DNA of 64,000 bases from Chitinimonas viridis (lineage in GTDB: Bacteria; Pseudomonadota; Gammaproteobacteria; Burkholderiales; Chitinimonadaceae): NCBI RefSeq assembly GCF_030409555.1, contig NZ_JAUFPU010000005.1:124001-188000 (forward strand), written 5' to 3'. Made by a program: the position numbers and the translations under genes. This document shows, piece by piece, positions 1 through 10,384 of this stretch. The notes under the pieces are model-generated. The model was not told where the DNA came from. It did not search any database and saw nothing but the letters and a program-made list of their open reading frames with translations. How positions within the stretch are numbered: position 1 is the stretch's first letter; every line of letters begins with the position of its first letter.

Positions 1-325
1 GCTGACACTCACCGCCCTGGTCACAAATAGGGCAGTCCAGCGGATGGTTGATCAGCAGGAACTCCATCACGCCCTGCTGGGCCTTCACTGCCATATCGGA
101 ATGGGTGTACACCTTCATGCCATCGTTCACCGGCGTAGCGCAGGCGGGCAGCGGCTTGGGCGCCTTCTCAACCTGCACTAGGCACATGCGGCAGTTGGCC
201 GCGATGGACAGCTTCTTGTGGTAGCAGAAGTGCGGGATGTGCGTACCGATAGAACGCGCAGCCTCAATGACCGTAGTGCCATTGGGGACTGTCAGTTTGG
301 TACCGTCGATTTCGATTTCAAGCAT
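1..325 (-). CDS. nuoG: NADH-quinone oxidoreductase subunit G, N-terminal part (cut by window edge)
   Basis: The reverse strand from the ATG at 325 reads without a stop to the window edge, about 108 residues. It begins MLEIEIDGTKLTVPNGTTVI, the 2Fe-2S ferredoxin fold found at the N-terminus of NuoG. Cysteine motifs for the first iron-sulfur centres are visible: HFCYHKKLSIAANCRMC, then PLPACATPV and HPLDCPICDQGGEC. NuoG carries the electron-transfer chain of the peripheral arm of complex I, passing electrons from NuoF towards NuoB. It is the last nuo gene visible here, about 100 bases downstream of nuoF in the same direction. The molybdopterin-fold remainder lies outside the window. Confidence 0.95.
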   Translation of the reverse strand, partial: MLEIEIDGTKLTVPNGTTVIEAARSIGTHIPHFCYHKKLSIAANCRMCLVQVEKAPKPLPACATPVNDGMKVYTHSDMAVKAQQGVMEFLLINHPLDCPICDQGGECQ

Positions 326-425
326 GGTCGGGCTGCCCGAACTTTCGTTTCTAGCTGGCGGATGCCGGTTATTTCACAGACTGCAGGCGAGCGGCCCAGA
401 CTTCAGGCCGCCACGTCGTGGGCGA

Positions 426-1715
426 TCAAAAGCCCGGCACTAAGCACTTCTTGTGTTCGATGTGGTGCAGGAACTCGTCGCGGAAGTGCTTGAGCATGCC
501 TTGCACCGGCATCACGGCAGCATCACCCAGGGCACAGATGGTGCGGCCCGCGATGTTCTTGCCCACCGACTCAAGCAGATCCAGGTCTTCCGGGCGGCCC
601 AGGCCGCGCTCGATGCGATCCACCACACGGTAGAGCCAACCCGTACCTTCGCGGCACGGGGTGCACTGACCGCAGGATTCTTCATAGTAAAAATAGGACA
701 GGCGACGCAGCGCCTTGACCATGCAGACGGTTTCGTCCATCACGATGACCGCGCCCGAACCCAGCATGGAGCCGGCCTTGGCAATGGCATCGTAGTCCAT
801 AGTGGTTTCCATCATGATATGACCAGGCAGCACCGGCGCAGACGAACCGCCCGGAATCACGGCCTTGATCTTCTTGCCGCCACGCATGCCACCAGCCATT
901 TCCAGCAGATCGGCGAACGGCGTACCCAGCGGGATCTCGTAGTTGCCGGGACGATTGACATGGCCGGAGATGGAGAACAGCTTGGTACCACCATTATTGG
1001 GCTTGCCCAGTTCCAGGAACTTCTGGCCACCTTCACGCACGATATAGGGCACCGAGGCAAACGTCTCGGTGTTGTTGATCGTGGTGGGCTTGCCATACAG
1101 GCCATAACTGGCCGGGAACGGCGGCTTAAAACGCGGTTGGCCCTTCTTGCCTTCCAGCGACTCCAGCAGGGCAGTTTCCTCGCCACAGATATAGGCACCA
1201 TAGCCATGGTGGGCATGCAGCTGGAAGCAGAACTCGCTGCCCAGGATGTTGTCACCCAGGAAACCAGCACGACGCGCTTCTTCCAAGGCCGCCTCGAAGC
1301 GCTCATAGGCCTCGAACACTTCACCGTGGATATAGTTGTAACCGACGGTAATGCCCATGGCGTAGCCGCCTATGATCATCCCCTCAATCAGCGCATGCGG
1401 ATTGTTGACGATGATGTCGAGATCCTTGAACGTACCCGGCTCGCCTTCATCGGTATTACAGACCAGGTACTTCTGGCCAGGAAAACTGCGCGGCATGAAG
1501 GACCACTTCAGGCCCGTAGGGAAGCCCGCACCACCACGTCCACGCAGGGACGAGGTCTTCAGTTCGGCAATGATGGCATCCTGGGTGATGCCCTCGGCAA
1601 TGATCTTCTTCAGAGCGGCATAGCCGCCGCGCTGGATGTAGGCATCGATGTTCCAGGAGTTCGGATCATCAAAATCGACGCCGTCGAATACAACGCCTTT
1701 GACGTAAACGGTCAT
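426..1715 (-). CDS. nuoF: NADH-quinone oxidoreductase subunit F
   Basis: A 429-residue protein of the expected length for NuoF, the NADH- and FMN-binding subunit of complex I. The glycine-rich stretch [15 protein letters not shown] near residue 60 and [13 protein letters not shown] near residue 88 are the NADH/FMN-site signatures. [15 protein letters not shown] near residue 350, with a later cysteine in GRTICALGD, ligates the N3 4Fe-4S cluster. It oxidises NADH at the cytoplasmic tip of the peripheral arm. It follows nuoE by 17 bases in the nuo operon. No anomalies were seen. Confidence 0.97.
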   Translation of the reverse strand: MTVYVKGVVFDGVDFDDPNSWNIDAYIQRGGYAALKKIIAEGITQDAIIAELKTSSLRGRGGAGFPTGLKWSFMPRSFPGQKYLVCNTDEGEPGTFKDLDIIVNNPHALIEGMIIGGYAMGITVGYNYIHGEVFEAYERFEAALEEARRAGFLGDNILGSEFCFQLHAHHGYGAYICGEETALLESLEGKKGQPRFKPPFPASYGLYGKPTTINNTETFASVPYIVREGGQKFLELGKPNNGGTKLFSISGHVNRPGNYEIPLGTPFADLLEMAGGMRGGKKIKAVIPGGSSAPVLPGHIMMETTMDYDAIAKAGSMLGSGAVIVMDETVCMVKALRRLSYFYYEESCGQCTPCREGTGWLYRVVDRIERGLGRPEDLDLLESVGKNIAGRTICALGDAAVMPVQGMLKHFRDEFLHHIEHKKCLVPGF

Positions 1716-1732
1716 ACGCTTCGTCCCCGGCC

Positions 1733-2209
1733 TTAGTTGAGTTCGGCCAGTTTGCGATCAATCGCATCTGGCGTCATATGGTTGCACATGGTGTGGTTGT
1801 TCACGAGCAGCACCGGGGCGTAGCCGCATGCACCCATGCACTCGCCTTCCTTGAGCGTGAACTTGCCATCGGCGGTGGTTTCGTTGAAGTGGATACCCAG
1901 CTTCTTCTGCAGGTATTCACCGGCATCGACACCACCAGACAGCGCGCACGGCAGGTTGGTACAGACGGTGATCTTGTACTTGCCCACCGGGGCACGGTCG
2001 TACATGTTGTAGAAGGTCGCCACTTCGTGGGCGGCCATGGGCGCAATACCCAGGTATTCGGCCACGAACTTGATGGTATCGGAAGACAACCAGCCTTTTT
2101 CCACCTGGGCGATGCGCAGGGCGGACATCACGGCGGAACGCTTCTGGTCGGCGGGATACTTGGCCACTTCGCGATCTATCTGCGCGAGGGATTCCGGCGT
2201 CAACATCAT
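1733..2209 (-). CDS. nuoE: NADH-quinone oxidoreductase subunit E
   Basis: A 158-residue thioredoxin-fold subunit carrying the N1a 2Fe-2S cluster next to NuoF. The four ligating cysteines are visible in [11 protein letters not shown] (about residues 82-92) and [12 protein letters not shown] (about 122-133). The start is MMLTPESL. The ATGATG start overlaps the end of nuoD by four bases, indicating translational coupling. Its length and motifs are normal for the family. Confidence 0.97.
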   Translation of the reverse strand: MMLTPESLAQIDREVAKYPADQKRSAVMSALRIAQVEKGWLSSDTIKFVAEYLGIAPMAAHEVATFYNMYDRAPVGKYKITVCTNLPCALSGGVDAGEYLQKKLGIHFNETTADGKFTLKEGECMGACGYAPVLLVNNHTMCNHMTPDAIDRKLAELN

Positions 2210-3459
2210 CGGTCTATCTCCCCAAACACGATGTCCTGCGTACCAATGATGGCCACGACATCCGAAATCATATGGCCGCGCGCCATTTCGTCGAGCGCGG
2301 ACAAGTGCACGAAACCTGGTGCGCGTATCTTCAGGCGGTAGGGTTTGTTGGCCCCATCCGACACCAGATAGATGCCGAACTCCCCCTTAGGATGCTCGAC
2401 TGCAGCATAGGCCTCGCCCTCAGGCACATGCATGCCTTCGGTAAACAGCTTGAAGTGGTGGATCAGCTCTTCCATGTTCGACTTCATGTCGACACGGCTG
2501 GGCGGCGCCACCTTATGGTTGTCGGTGATGACCGGGCCGGGATGCTTGCGCAGCCAGTCCACGCACTGCTTGATGATGCGGTTGGACTGACGCATTTCCT
2601 CGACACGGCACAGGTAACGGTCGTAGCAATCGCCGTTGACACCCACCGGAATATCAAAATCGAGCTTGTCGTAGACTTCGTAGGGCTGCTTCTTGCGCAG
2701 ATCCCACTCCACGCCGGAGCCCCGCAGCATGGCGCCGGTCAGGCCCAGTTGCACAGCACGCTCAGGCGACACCACGCCAATACCGACCGTACGCTGCTTC
2801 CAGATACGGTTGTCGGTCAGCAGGGTCTCGTATTCATCCACATAGGTGGGGAAACGCCGCGTGAAGTCTTCGATGAAATCCAGCAGCGAACCCTGGCGGT
2901 TCTCGTTCAGCTGCTTGATGGCCGCCGCGTTGCGCACCTTGGATGCCTGGTACTGCGGCATGGTCTCGGGCAGATCGCGATACACACCACCAGGGCGGTA
3001 ATAGGCTGCGTGCATACGGGCGCCAGACACCGCCTCATAGCAGTCCATCAGATCTTCCCGCTCGCGGAAAGCGTACAGGAACACCGTCATTGCGCCGCAA
3101 TCCAGACCGTGTGCGCCTATCCACATCAGGTGGTTCAGCACACGGGTGATCTCGTCGAACATGACGCGTATATACTGGGCACGGACAGGCACCTCAATGC
3201 CCATCAGCTTCTCTATGGCCATGACATAGGCGTGCTCGTTGCACATCATGGATACATAGTCCAGGCGGTCCATATACGGCACCGACTGGATGAAAGTCTT
3301 GTGTTCGGCCAACTTCTCGGTAGCGCGATGGAGCAGGCCGATATGCGGGTCGGCACGCTGCACCACTTCACCATCCAGCTCCAGCACCAGGCGCAATACA
3401 CCGTGCGCGGCGGGATGCTGGGGACCGAAGTTCAGCGTGTAGTTCTTGATCTCAGCCAC
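2206..3459 (-). CDS. nuoD: NADH-quinone oxidoreductase subunit D
   Basis: A 417-residue homologue of the 49-kDa subunit, which with NuoB forms the quinone-reduction site. [20 protein letters not shown] at the N-terminus and [11 protein letters not shown] near residue 42 are the hallmark quinone-pocket motifs. The C-terminus ends in the typical VFGEIDR. It overlaps nuoC by 8 bases and nuoE by 4. It acts at the junction of the peripheral and membrane arms on the inner face of the cytoplasmic membrane. Confidence 0.98.
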   Translation of the reverse strand: MAEIKNYTLNFGPQHPAAHGVLRLVLELDGEVVQRADPHIGLLHRATEKLAEHKTFIQSVPYMDRLDYVSMMCNEHAYVMAIEKLMGIEVPVRAQYIRVMFDEITRVLNHLMWIGAHGLDCGAMTVFLYAFREREDLMDCYEAVSGARMHAAYYRPGGVYRDLPETMPQYQASKVRNAAAIKQLNENRQGSLLDFIEDFTRRFPTYVDEYETLLTDNRIWKQRTVGIGVVSPERAVQLGLTGAMLRGSGVEWDLRKKQPYEVYDKLDFDIPVGVNGDCYDRYLCRVEEMRQSNRIIKQCVDWLRKHPGPVITDNHKVAPPSRVDMKSNMEELIHHFKLFTEGMHVPEGEAYAAVEHPKGEFGIYLVSDGANKPYRLKIRAPGFVHLSALDEMARGHMISDVVAIIGTQDIVFGEIDR

Positions 3460-4045
3460 CGTAGTTCTCCTCGCGGATGATGCGCGGCGTGATTTCGCGC
3501 GGCTCGATGGTCACGGGCTGGTAGATCACCCGCCCCTGGGTCGGGTCGTAGCGCATCTCGACGTGACCGGACAGGGGGAAATCCTTGCGGAAGGGATGAC
3601 CGACGAAACCATAGTCAGTCAGAATGCGACGCAGATCCGGATGACCAGTAAAGACGATGCCGTACAGATCGAACGCTTCGCGCTCAAACCAGTTGAGGCC
3701 AGGCCAGACATCAATCATGGAAGGCATCACCGGCAACTCGTCGTCGCCACAGAAGATGCGGACGCGCAGGCGCACGTTATGCACCAACGACAACAGATGG
3801 TAGACGACAGCAAAGCGTGCGCCATCCCAGCCACCGTCCTTGTAGGTGCTGTAGTCCAAACCACAAAGATCGATACAGCTCTTGAGCTGCAGCGATTCGT
3901 GATCACACAGGGTACGGGCAATCGCCGGCCAGTCGGCCACCTTGACTACCAGGGTCAGCTCACCCAGTGCTTCTGTCAAGGAAACGGCCTTGTCACCCAA
4001 GGCCGTTTGCAGCGATTGTTGCAGCGCTTCGAGTTTGGTCGCCAT
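3452..4045 (-). CDS. nuoC: NADH-quinone oxidoreductase subunit C
   Basis: A 197-residue homologue of the 30-kDa subunit of complex I, here separate from NuoD rather than fused as in enterobacteria. The central signature ERLEFDLYGI-type stretch appears as [20 protein letters not shown] near residue 125, followed by [18 protein letters not shown]. It is a structural subunit of the peripheral arm with no cofactor. It lies 14 bases downstream of nuoB and overlaps nuoD. Confidence 0.97.
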   Translation of the reverse strand: MATKLEALQQSLQTALGDKAVSLTEALGELTLVVKVADWPAIARTLCDHESLQLKSCIDLCGLDYSTYKDGGWDGARFAVVYHLLSLVHNVRLRVRIFCGDDELPVMPSMIDVWPGLNWFEREAFDLYGIVFTGHPDLRRILTDYGFVGHPFRKDFPLSGHVEMRYDPTQGRVIYQPVTIEPREITPRIIREENYGG

Positions 4046-4059
4046 GATGCGTATCTTGG

Positions 4060-4554
4060 TTAACGCGCGATGGTATTGGTGCGCTTGATCTTGTTCTGGA
4101 GCTGTATCAGGCCATAAAGCAGGGCCTCAGCCGTCGGCGGACAGCCCGGCACGTAGACATCGACCGGCACTATGCGATCGCAACCACGCACCACGGAATA
4201 GGAATAGTGATAATAGCCACCACCGTTGGCGCACGATCCCATGGAGAGCACCCAGCGGGGCTCTGGCATCTGGTCGTACACCTTACGCAAAGCGGGTGCC
4301 ATCTTGTTGCAAAGGGTGCCCGCAACAATCATCAGATCGGACTGACGTGGACTGGGCCGGAACACGATGCCAAAACGGTCAAGGTCATAACGAGCGGCGC
4401 CCGCATGCATCATCTCAACCGCGCAACAGGCCAGACCAAAGGTCATGGGCCAGAGCGAGCCGGTACGCGTCCAATTGACCACCGTATCCACCGTGGTCGT
4501 CACGAAGCCCTTTTCCATCACCCCCTGGGTGACGGGATTCTCGGCTACTCCCAT
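4060..4554 (-). CDS. nuoB: NADH-quinone oxidoreductase subunit B
   Basis: About 164 residues from the ATG at 4554 ([17 protein letters not shown]), which overlaps the nuoA stop and gives the usual family length. A longer in-frame start at 4575 would lie deeper inside nuoA and add no family sequence. NuoB binds cluster N2, the last iron-sulfur centre before ubiquinone. The ligands are seen in [21 protein letters not shown] and [12 protein letters not shown]. Confidence 0.96.
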   Translation of the reverse strand: MGVAENPVTQGVMEKGFVTTTVDTVVNWTRTGSLWPMTFGLACCAVEMMHAGAARYDLDRFGIVFRPSPRQSDLMIVAGTLCNKMAPALRKVYDQMPEPRWVLSMGSCANGGGYYHYSYSVVRGCDRIVPVDVYVPGCPPTAEALLYGLIQLQNKIKRTNTIAR

Positions 4555-4913
4555 TCCAGCGCACCTTTCATCCACTCATAGATGAAGCCAACCACCAGAA
4601 TGCCGAGGAATACCATCATCGCCAGGAAGCCGGGAAAACCGATTTCCTTGATGACAGCCGCCCATGGCAGCAGGAAGGCCACTTCAAGATCAAACAGGAT
4701 AAACAGGATGGCCACGAGGTAGTAACGCACATCAAACTGCATGCGCGCATCCTCGAACGCCTCAAAGCCGCATTCGTAGGGAGAGAGCTTTTCCGAGTCA
4801 GGACGATTGGTGCCCAGCAGCAGGCCAACCACCTTGCCCAGCGCCATAGGGGCAACACCAACCAGCAGACCCACCACCATGAATAGCAGGACCGGGAAGT
4901 AGTTCTCGAGCAT
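4545..4913 (-). CDS. nuoA: NADH-quinone oxidoreductase subunit A
   Basis: A 122-residue membrane subunit of complex I with three hydrophobic segments (about residues 5-27, 65-85 and 90-112). The conserved loop [20 protein letters not shown] (about residues 42-61) contains the cysteine that reports the active/deactive state in the family. It is the first gene of the nuo operon and lies 100 bases downstream of the tRNA-Leu gene on the same strand. An inverted repeat at 4954-4970 (TGGAAG/CTTCCA) sits in that spacer. Confidence 0.96.
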   Translation of the reverse strand: MLENYFPVLLFMVVGLLVGVAPMALGKVVGLLLGTNRPDSEKLSPYECGFEAFEDARMQFDVRYYLVAILFILFDLEVAFLLPWAAVIKEIGFPGFLAMMVFLGILVVGFIYEWMKGALEWE

Positions 4914-5019
4914 GGAAGCTCCCAGGTACGGTTTACAAGTTTATTAGACGTGATGGAAGTCTAGCTTCCATTGACACCATGGCAACCACAATAGACGGTT
5001 AACCATGGATTTTTGAATT

Positions 5020-5104
5020 TGGTGCCGACAGTGAGACTCGAACTCACACAGCTTGCGCCACTACCCCCTCAAGATAGCGTGTCTACCAATTTCACCATGT
5101 CGGC
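5020..5104 (-). tRNA. tRNA-Leu (anticodon GAG)
   Basis: The reverse strand folds as a class II tRNA of 85 nt. The acceptor arm is GCCGACA/TGTCGGC, the anticodon stem is CTATC/GGTAG with loop TTGAGGG giving anticodon GAG, a variable arm follows, and the T stem GTGAG/CTCAC encloses TTCGAGT. CCA is encoded at the 3' end. It lies between secG and nuoA on the same strand, an arrangement common in proteobacteria, so it is probably cotranscribed with them. Confidence 0.95.
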
Positions 5105-5142
5105 AGCGGACCAAATTTTTGAACAGCTTTTTTGAACAACAA

Positions 5143-5511
5143 TCAGTTCGGGATACCACCCTGCTTGCTGTCTTGCGCTGGAGCAACCGGTGCAGCCTGC
5201 TTGTCGGCAGCAGGCTTATCACCCACCACAGTCGACATCACGCCCGCATCCGCCTTACCCATTGGCCTGGATTCGATAAGAACCAAACCAATCAAAGAAG
5301 CGAAGAAGATTATAGCACAGTATTTGGTGGCCCTACTCAGGAAATTTGCCGAACCACTGGAACCAAACAAACTACCCGCAGAGCCAGTACCAAAAGCCGC
5401 ACCCGCATCAGCACCCTTACCCTGCTGCAACAGCACCAGCACGATAACGCCCACAGCCGCCAACAAGTTGACAACTTGGATCAGGCTTTTCCACAAATGT
5501 AAGTCTTCCAT
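5143..5511 (-). CDS. secG: Preprotein translocase subunit SecG
   Basis: A 122-residue protein with two membrane helices (about residues 10-28 and 62-80). The SecG loop between them reads VLLQQGKGADAGAAFGTGSA. SecG assists SecYEG/SecA protein export across the inner membrane. The C-terminal tail is low-complexity and rich in Ala, Lys and Gln, as is usual. It is 6 bases downstream of tpiA and upstream of tRNA-Leu on the same strand, matching the conserved tpiA-secG-tRNA-nuo order. Confidence 0.95.
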   Translation of the reverse strand: MEDLHLWKSLIQVVNLLAAVGVIVLVLLQQGKGADAGAAFGTGSAGSLFGSSGSANFLSRATKYCAIIFFASLIGLVLIESRPMGKADAGVMSTVVGDKPAADKQAAPVAPAQDSKQGGIPN

Positions 5512-5517
5512 ACCCTC

Positions 5518-6243
5518 TCAACCCGCAGCGCGACATATCGCGCCGAATTCTCTTGCATCCAGCGAAGCACCACCCACCAACACACCATCCACAGCCGTCA
5601 GAGCCATGATGTCGGCAGCATTGCTCGCCTTGACACTGCCACCATAAAGCACCGCATACGCGGGACCAAGGCAGCGCTTGATAAACTCATGCATGGACGA
5701 TATCTGCTCATTCGAAGCAGCGCGCCCCGTACCTATTGCCCAGACCGGCTCGTAAGCCACACAAAACCGCTCCGCACCCGCCCCCCGCGCCATCAGCGTA
5801 TGCAGCTGCGCGAGTTGCGATTCTATTCTTGCCTCAGCCCCGCCCGAATCGCGCTCCGCCAGGGTCTCACCCACGCAGAATACGCCAAACAGACCCACCT
5901 CCAGCAGTCGCGCCAGCTTGGTAATCACCGCAGCATCTGTCTCGGCAAAATACCGGCGGCGCTCCGAGTGACCCACAATCGCCAGACTGCAGCCCACATC
6001 CTTGAGCATGCGGGCAGACACCTCGCCAGTGTAGGCACCATCACCATACTCACTGACATTCTGCGCCCCCACCCTGATGGGCGATGCGGCCAACCTATCC
6101 ACCGCAGCGGACAGATAAGGCGCCGGCACGCAAACCGACACGTCGGCGGAAAAGCGCTCCACAGACAACTGATCAAGGACCTCGCCCATCACAGCAGCCG
6201 AGCCATTCATCTTCCAGTTGCCGACCACCTGCTTGCGCATCAT
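5518..6243 (-). CDS. tpiA: Triose-phosphate isomerase
   Basis: A 241-residue TIM-barrel enzyme that interconverts dihydroxyacetone phosphate and glyceraldehyde 3-phosphate. VVGNWKMNG at the start holds the substrate lysine. AIVGHSERR near residue 90 holds the catalytic histidine, and AYEPVWAIGTG near residue 163 holds the catalytic glutamate and the flexible loop. YGGSVKASN and GVLVGGASL bind phosphate. Two adjacent ATGs (6243, 6240) are both possible starts. It is the first gene of the tpiA-secG-tRNA-nuo run. Confidence 0.97.
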   Translation of the reverse strand: MMRKQVVGNWKMNGSAAVMGEVLDQLSVERFSADVSVCVPAPYLSAAVDRLAASPIRVGAQNVSEYGDGAYTGEVSARMLKDVGCSLAIVGHSERRRYFAETDAAVITKLARLLEVGLFGVFCVGETLAERDSGGAEARIESQLAQLHTLMARGAGAERFCVAYEPVWAIGTGRAASNEQISSMHEFIKRCLGPAYAVLYGGSVKASNAADIMALTAVDGVLVGGASLDAREFGAICRAAG

Positions 6244-6338
6244 CGGTACCTATCCACACCCAGCAAAGGCCGCGCATTCTACAGGGTCGCCCGGCAGCGC
6301 GTCAAACCGGCGCGACATCGAGCAACTCGCCGCAAAAG

Positions 6339-6356
6339 TTGTAATGTGGCTGAAAT
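6339..6356 (+). promoter_or_regulatory. Candidate Pho box upstream of pstS
   Basis: TTGTAAT and CTGAAAT occur as direct repeats separated by four bases (11-bp period). Each matches 5 of 7 positions of the PhoB half-site CTGTCAT. The site lies about 120 bases upstream of the pstS start in the tpiA-pstS divergent spacer, where PhoB control of pst operons is expected. The match is weak, and the AT-rich stretch at 6354-6373 could hold the -10 region. Confidence 0.4.
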
Positions 6357-6475
6357 ATACGATGATTATCATCACTTCCGTTTGCAGAGCCTAGGCAGTA
6401 GCGCAGGGCCTTACCAGCCGCCGGCTTCGCGAGTTACCGCACTATCGGAACAGTCAAATCAAACGGAGAGTCACC

Positions 6476-7513
6476 ATGTACCAGTCCCTTGGCCGCAAAA
6501 TGGTCGCCATCGCCATCATGAGCCTGGGTGTTGCCCACGCTGCCGACATCACCGGTGCCGGTGCCAGCTTCCCGTATCCACTGTACTCCAAGTGGGCCGA
6601 GGTCTATAAGCAGAAGACCGGCAACGGCCTCAACTACCAGTCCATCGGCTCGGGCGGCGGCATCAAGCAGATACAGGCCAAGACCGTTGATTTTGGCGCC
6701 TCCGACGCCCCGATGAAGCCCGAAGAGCTGAGCAAGCACGGCCTGCAGCAGTTCCCCACTGTCATGGGCGGCGTAGTGCCGGTTTACAACCTGCCCGGCG
6801 TTGCCGCCGGCCAGGTCAAGCTGACCCCAGCCGTATTGGCAGATATCTACCTGGGCAAGATCAAGTCCTGGAACGACCCCGCCATCGCTGCCTTGAACAA
6901 GGGTGTCACCCTGCCAGCCCTGGCGATCAACATTGTCCGCCGCGCAGATGGTTCGGGCACCACCTTCATCTTCACCAACTACCTGTCCAAGGTCAGCCCT
7001 GAGTGGAAATCCAAGGTCGGCGAAGGCACGGCAGTGGCCTGGCCCGCCGGTATCGGTGGCAAGGGCAATGAAGGGGTTGCGGCCTACGTTCAGCGCCTCA
7101 AGGGTGCCATAGGTTATGTGGAATACGCCTATGCCAAGAAGAACAAGCTGAGCCACGTCGCGCTCCAGAACAAGGATGGCGCCTACGTGCACCCGAGCGA
7201 AGAGTCGTTCAAGGCGGCCGCCGCCTATGCCGACTGGAAGAACGCCCCTGGCTTCTACGAAATCCTCACCAATGAGCCCGGCAAGAATTCCTGGCCCATC
7301 GTCGGCGCCACCTTTGTGCTGATGCACAAGAAACAGGACAAGGTTGCCAACGCCCAGGAAGTGCTGAAGTTCTTTGACTGGGCCTATAGCGCGGAAGCCG
7401 ACAAGATGGCCCTGGATCTGGACTACATCCCCATGCCGGATGAAGTCGTTGCCCAGATCAAGGCTTCCTGGAAGCAGATGACCGACACAGCCGGAACCAT
7501 CGTTCTGAAGTAA
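6476..7513 (+). CDS. pstS: Phosphate ABC transporter, periplasmic phosphate-binding protein
   Basis: A 345-residue periplasmic protein with a signal peptide (cleavage near AHAADI, residue 22). ITGAGASFPYPLYSKWAEVY, SIGSGGGIKQI, DFGASDAPM and RRADGSGTTFIFTNYL are PstS phosphate-binding motifs. It delivers inorganic phosphate to the PstCA permease. GGAG lies eight bases before the ATG. It heads the pstSCAB operon and is separated from pstC by a 106-base spacer with two inverted repeats, which may keep pstS mRNA more abundant than the membrane genes. Confidence 0.97.
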   Translation: MYQSLGRKMVAIAIMSLGVAHAADITGAGASFPYPLYSKWAEVYKQKTGNGLNYQSIGSGGGIKQIQAKTVDFGASDAPMKPEELSKHGLQQFPTVMGGVVPVYNLPGVAAGQVKLTPAVLADIYLGKIKSWNDPAIAALNKGVTLPALAINIVRRADGSGTTFIFTNYLSKVSPEWKSKVGEGTAVAWPAGIGGKGNEGVAAYVQRLKGAIGYVEYAYAKKNKLSHVALQNKDGAYVHPSEESFKAAAAYADWKNAPGFYEILTNEPGKNSWPIVGATFVLMHKKQDKVANAQEVLKFFDWAYSAEADKMALDLDYIPMPDEVVAQIKASWKQMTDTAGTIVLK

Positions 7514-7525
7514 ACTCAGCGCCCT

Positions 7526-7591
7526 TTCCGCATCCCTGGGTGCGGAATCGCAAGCCACGGCAGGGATTGATGAAGTTCATCAATGCCTGCC
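7526..7591. repeat. Two inverted repeats in the pstS-pstC spacer
   Basis: The first is TTCCGCA (7526-7532) pairing with TGCGGAA (7541-7547). The second spans 7559-7591 and is a near-perfect 33-bp palindrome: 16-base arms around G7575, with only the 7565/7585 pair failing. No strong T run follows, so partial termination, an RNase barrier or mRNA stabilisation is more likely than full termination. Such elements often lie after binding-protein genes in ABC operons. Confidence 0.6.
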
Positions 7592-7619
7592 GCTTTGTTC
7601 GTAACAACGCGAGAAGCCC

Positions 7620-8618
7620 ATGCCCGAAAAAGCCCGACCACCGCGCTTCCAACTGGCTGATGCCGTATTTTTCAATCTGACCCGTGGCGCAGCCTTCCTG
7701 GTCCTGGCGCTGCTGACCGGCATCATATTGTCGCTGGTGCATGGCAGTTGGGATTCCATTACCCACTTCGGCTATAAGTTCATCTTTTCCTCGTCCTGGG
7801 ATCCAGTTGCCGAGGAGTTTGGTGCCTGGCGGCCCATCCAGGGCACCCTGATCACCTCCTTCATCGCGCTGCTGATCGCCGTGCCGGTGAGCTTCGGCAT
7901 TGCCCTGTTCCTGACCGAGCTGGCGCCTGCCTGGCTGCGCCGCCCACTGGGCATCGCCATCGAACTGCTGGCGGGCATCCCCTCCATCATCTACGGCATC
8001 TGGGGCCTCTTCGTCGTCGCCCCCATCCTGATGGATGGCCTGCCCATCAAGCTGGGCGAGAACGTGCTGTTCACCATCCCGCCCATCCAGCCTTGGCTGA
8101 CCGAAGCCACGTCCGGTATTCCGCTTATTGGCAAGCTGTTTGACGGCCCACCGTTCGGCATAGGCATGTTCACCGCCGGCCTGATCCTCGCCATCATGAT
8201 CATTCCCTACATTGCCTCGGTAATGCGCGACGTGTTCGAGATCGTCCCCGCCATGCTGAAGGAATCGGCATATGGCCTGGGCGCCACGACTTGGGAGGTA
8301 GTGTGGAACGTGGTGTTGCCCTACACCCGTAGCGGCGTCATCGGCGGCATCATGCTGGGCTTAGGGCGCGCGCTAGGCGAAACCATGGCCGTCACCTTCG
8401 TCATCGGCAACTCCTACGACGCCATCGAGTCGCTATTCCACCCCGGCAACTCCATCGCCTCCATCTTGGCCAACGAGTTCGCCGAGGCAAGCGCTGCACT
8501 CCATTACGGCGCCCTGATCGAGATGGGCCTGATTCTCTTCCTCATCACCTTCGTGGTGCTGTCCTGCTCCAAACTGCTGTTGCTGCGCCTGCAAAAGGGC
8601 GATGGCAGCCATAGCTGA
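7620..8618 (+). CDS. pstC: Phosphate ABC transporter permease PstC
   Basis: A 332-residue inner-membrane permease with about six helices. It has the binding-protein-dependent transport signature in [20 protein letters not shown] near residue 215, the EAA loop that contacts Pst[16 protein letters not shown] and [17 protein letters not shown] are PstC-typical. It pairs with PstA to form the phosphate channel. GAGAAG upstream of the ATG serves as ribosome binding site. Confidence 0.97.
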   Translation: MPEKARPPRFQLADAVFFNLTRGAAFLVLALLTGIILSLVHGSWDSITHFGYKFIFSSSWDPVAEEFGAWRPIQGTLITSFIALLIAVPVSFGIALFLTELAPAWLRRPLGIAIELLAGIPSIIYGIWGLFVVAPILMDGLPIKLGENVLFTIPPIQPWLTEATSGIPLIGKLFDGPPFGIGMFTAGLILAIMIIPYIASVMRDVFEIVPAMLKESAYGLGATTWEVVWNVVLPYTRSGVIGGIMLGLGRALGETMAVTFVIGNSYDAIESLFHPGNSIASILANEFAEASAALHYGALIEMGLILFLITFVVLSCSKLLLLRLQKGDGSHS

Positions 8619-8635
8619 GCAAGGGGATACTAGAT

Positions 8636-9481
8636 ATGAACCAGTCACTCTACCTGCGCCGTCGCCTCATCAACGGCTTCAATCTCACCATGTCCACCCT
8701 GACCATGCTGTTCGGTCTGTTCTGGCTGTCGTGGATACTCTTTACCCTGTTCAGCAATGGCTTGTCCGCCATCAACCTGGACGTATTCCTCCACGATACC
8801 CCAGCACCGGATAGCGAAGGTGGCGGCCTGCGCAATGCCATCTTCGGCAGCCTAATGATGGCAGCCGGCGGCACCGCCATCGGCACACCGATAGGCATCA
8901 TGGCTGGCATCTACCTGGCCGAGTACGGCCAGCGTGGCTGGCTGGCCCCGACAGCGCGCTTCATCAACGATATCCTGCTGTCAGCCCCATCCATCGTGAT
9001 CGGTCTGTTTGTGTGGATTGCCTATGTGCAGCATGTGGGCCACTTCTCCGCCTGGGCTGGCAGCTTTGCACTAGCCCTGCTGGTGATACCCGTGGTACTG
9101 CGCACCACCGAAAACATGTTGCGACTGGTTCCCCACAGCATGCGCGAGGCCGCCTATGCCTTGGGCGCACCGCGCTGGAAGGTGGTGACTGCCGTCACCC
9201 TGCGCGCTTCCAAGGCCGGCGTGCTCACCGGCATCCTGCTCGCGGTGTCGCGTATCTCTGGCGAGACCGCGCCGCTGCTGTTCACCGCGCTCAACAACCA
9301 GTTCTTTAGCGCCGACATGAACGCGCCCATGGCCAACCTGCCGGTGGTGATCTTCCGCTTTGCCATGAGCCCGCACGACAACTGGATCAAGCTGGCCTGG
9401 GCCGCTGCCCTGATCGTGACCCTGGCGGTACTGGCGCTCAATATTATTGCCCGCGTGCTGCTCAAGAAAGACCAAGCCTAA
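8636..9481 (+). CDS. pstA: Phosphate ABC transporter permease PstA
   Basis: A 281-residue membrane permease that partners PstC. The EAA loop reads [20 protein letters not shown] near residue 170. [16 protein letters not shown] and [14 protein letters not shown] are characteristic of PstA. About six transmembrane helices are visible. It starts 17 bases after pstC within the operon. Confidence 0.97.
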   Translation: MNQSLYLRRRLINGFNLTMSTLTMLFGLFWLSWILFTLFSNGLSAINLDVFLHDTPAPDSEGGGLRNAIFGSLMMAAGGTAIGTPIGIMAGIYLAEYGQRGWLAPTARFINDILLSAPSIVIGLFVWIAYVQHVGHFSAWAGSFALALLVIPVVLRTTENMLRLVPHSMREAAYALGAPRWKVVTAVTLRASKAGVLTGILLAVSRISGETAPLLFTALNNQFFSADMNAPMANLPVVIFRFAMSPHDNWIKLAWAAALIVTLAVLALNIIARVLLKKDQA

Positions 9482-9519
9482 GCCGGCCGATTGATGACAT
9501 TGCAAGAAAGTCCAACACC

Positions 9520-10290
9520 ATGACCGCGACCTCCTCCACGCCCAAACTGGCTGTCCGTAGCTTGAACTTCTACTACGGCAACTTCCATGCGCTGAAGAAC
9601 ATCCATCTCGACATCCCCGAGAAAAAAGTCACCGCCTTCATCGGCCCTTCCGGCTGCGGCAAGTCAACCCTGCTGCGCACCTTCAATCGCATGTACGATC
9701 TCTACCCCAAGCTCCGCGCCGAGGGGGAAATCCTGCTGAATGGCGAGAATGTGCTGAACAGCCAGACCGACCTGAACATGTTGCGCGCCAAGGTCGGCAT
9801 GGTGTTCCAGAAGCCCACCCCCTTCCCCATGTCCATTTACGACAACATCGCCTTTGGCGTGAAGCTCTACGAGAAGCTGAGCCGCGCCGAGATGGACGAC
9901 CGAGTGGAATGGGCGCTGCAAAAGGCTGCGCTGTGGAATGAGGTCAAGGACAAACTGCGGCAATCGGGACTGGGCCTGTCCGGCGGTCAGCAGCAGCGCC
10001 TCTGTATCGCTCGCGCCGTGGCCGTGAAGCCCGAAGTGCTGTTGCTGGATGAGCCCACCTCGGCGCTGGACCCCATCTCCACCGCCCATATCGAGGAGCT
10101 GGTGCACGAGCTCAAGCAGGACTACACCATCGCCATGGTGACGCACAATATGCAGCAGGCCGCTCGGGTCTCGGATATCACCGCCTATATGTACCTGGGC
10201 GAGCTGGTCGAAGTGGGCGGAACCGACCAGATATTCACCAAGCCGGCGCGTAAGGAAACAGAAGACTACATCACCGGCAAGTTCGGCTAG
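9520..10290 (+). CDS. pstB: Phosphate ABC transporter ATP-binding protein
   Basis: A 256-residue ATPase that powers PstCA. Walker A is [10 protein letters not shown] (residues 41-50), the ABC signature is LSGGQQQR, and Walker B is [13 protein letters not shown], followed by the switch histidine in [24 protein letters not shown] is the PstB-type Q loop. It is the last gene of the pst operon: no phoU follows before the terminator, so phoU and phoBR must lie elsewhere. Confidence 0.98.
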   Translation: MTATSSTPKLAVRSLNFYYGNFHALKNIHLDIPEKKVTAFIGPSGCGKSTLLRTFNRMYDLYPKLRAEGEILLNGENVLNSQTDLNMLRAKVGMVFQKPTPFPMSIYDNIAFGVKLYEKLSRAEMDDRVEWALQKAALWNEVKDKLRQSGLGLSGGQQQRLCIARAVAVKPEVLLLDEPTSALDPISTAHIEELVHELKQDYTIAMVTHNMQQAARVSDITAYMYLGELVEVGGTDQIFTKPARKETEDYITGKFG

Positions 10291-10330
10291 GCCATATGCC
10301 ACAGAGGGCGCCTCTGCGCCTTCCTGGCAA

Positions 10331-10364
10331 GCAAAAGGCGACGGTTGCAACCGTCGCCTTTTGC
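10331..10364. terminator. Bidirectional terminator between pstB and glmM
   Basis: A perfect 34-bp palindrome with 17-base arms (GCAAAAGGCGACGGTTG and its complement). The A-rich and T-rich ends make it a rho-independent terminator in both directions, serving pstB from the left and glmM from the right. Confidence 0.9.
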
Positions 10365-10384
10365 TTTAGCTATCGCGCGCCCAA

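Noticed and set aside
6361-6373. Palindrome GATGATTATCATC upstream of pstS as a Fur box
   Set aside because: It is a perfect 13-bp palindrome but covers only part of the Fur consensus, and a phosphate operon gives no reason for iron control.
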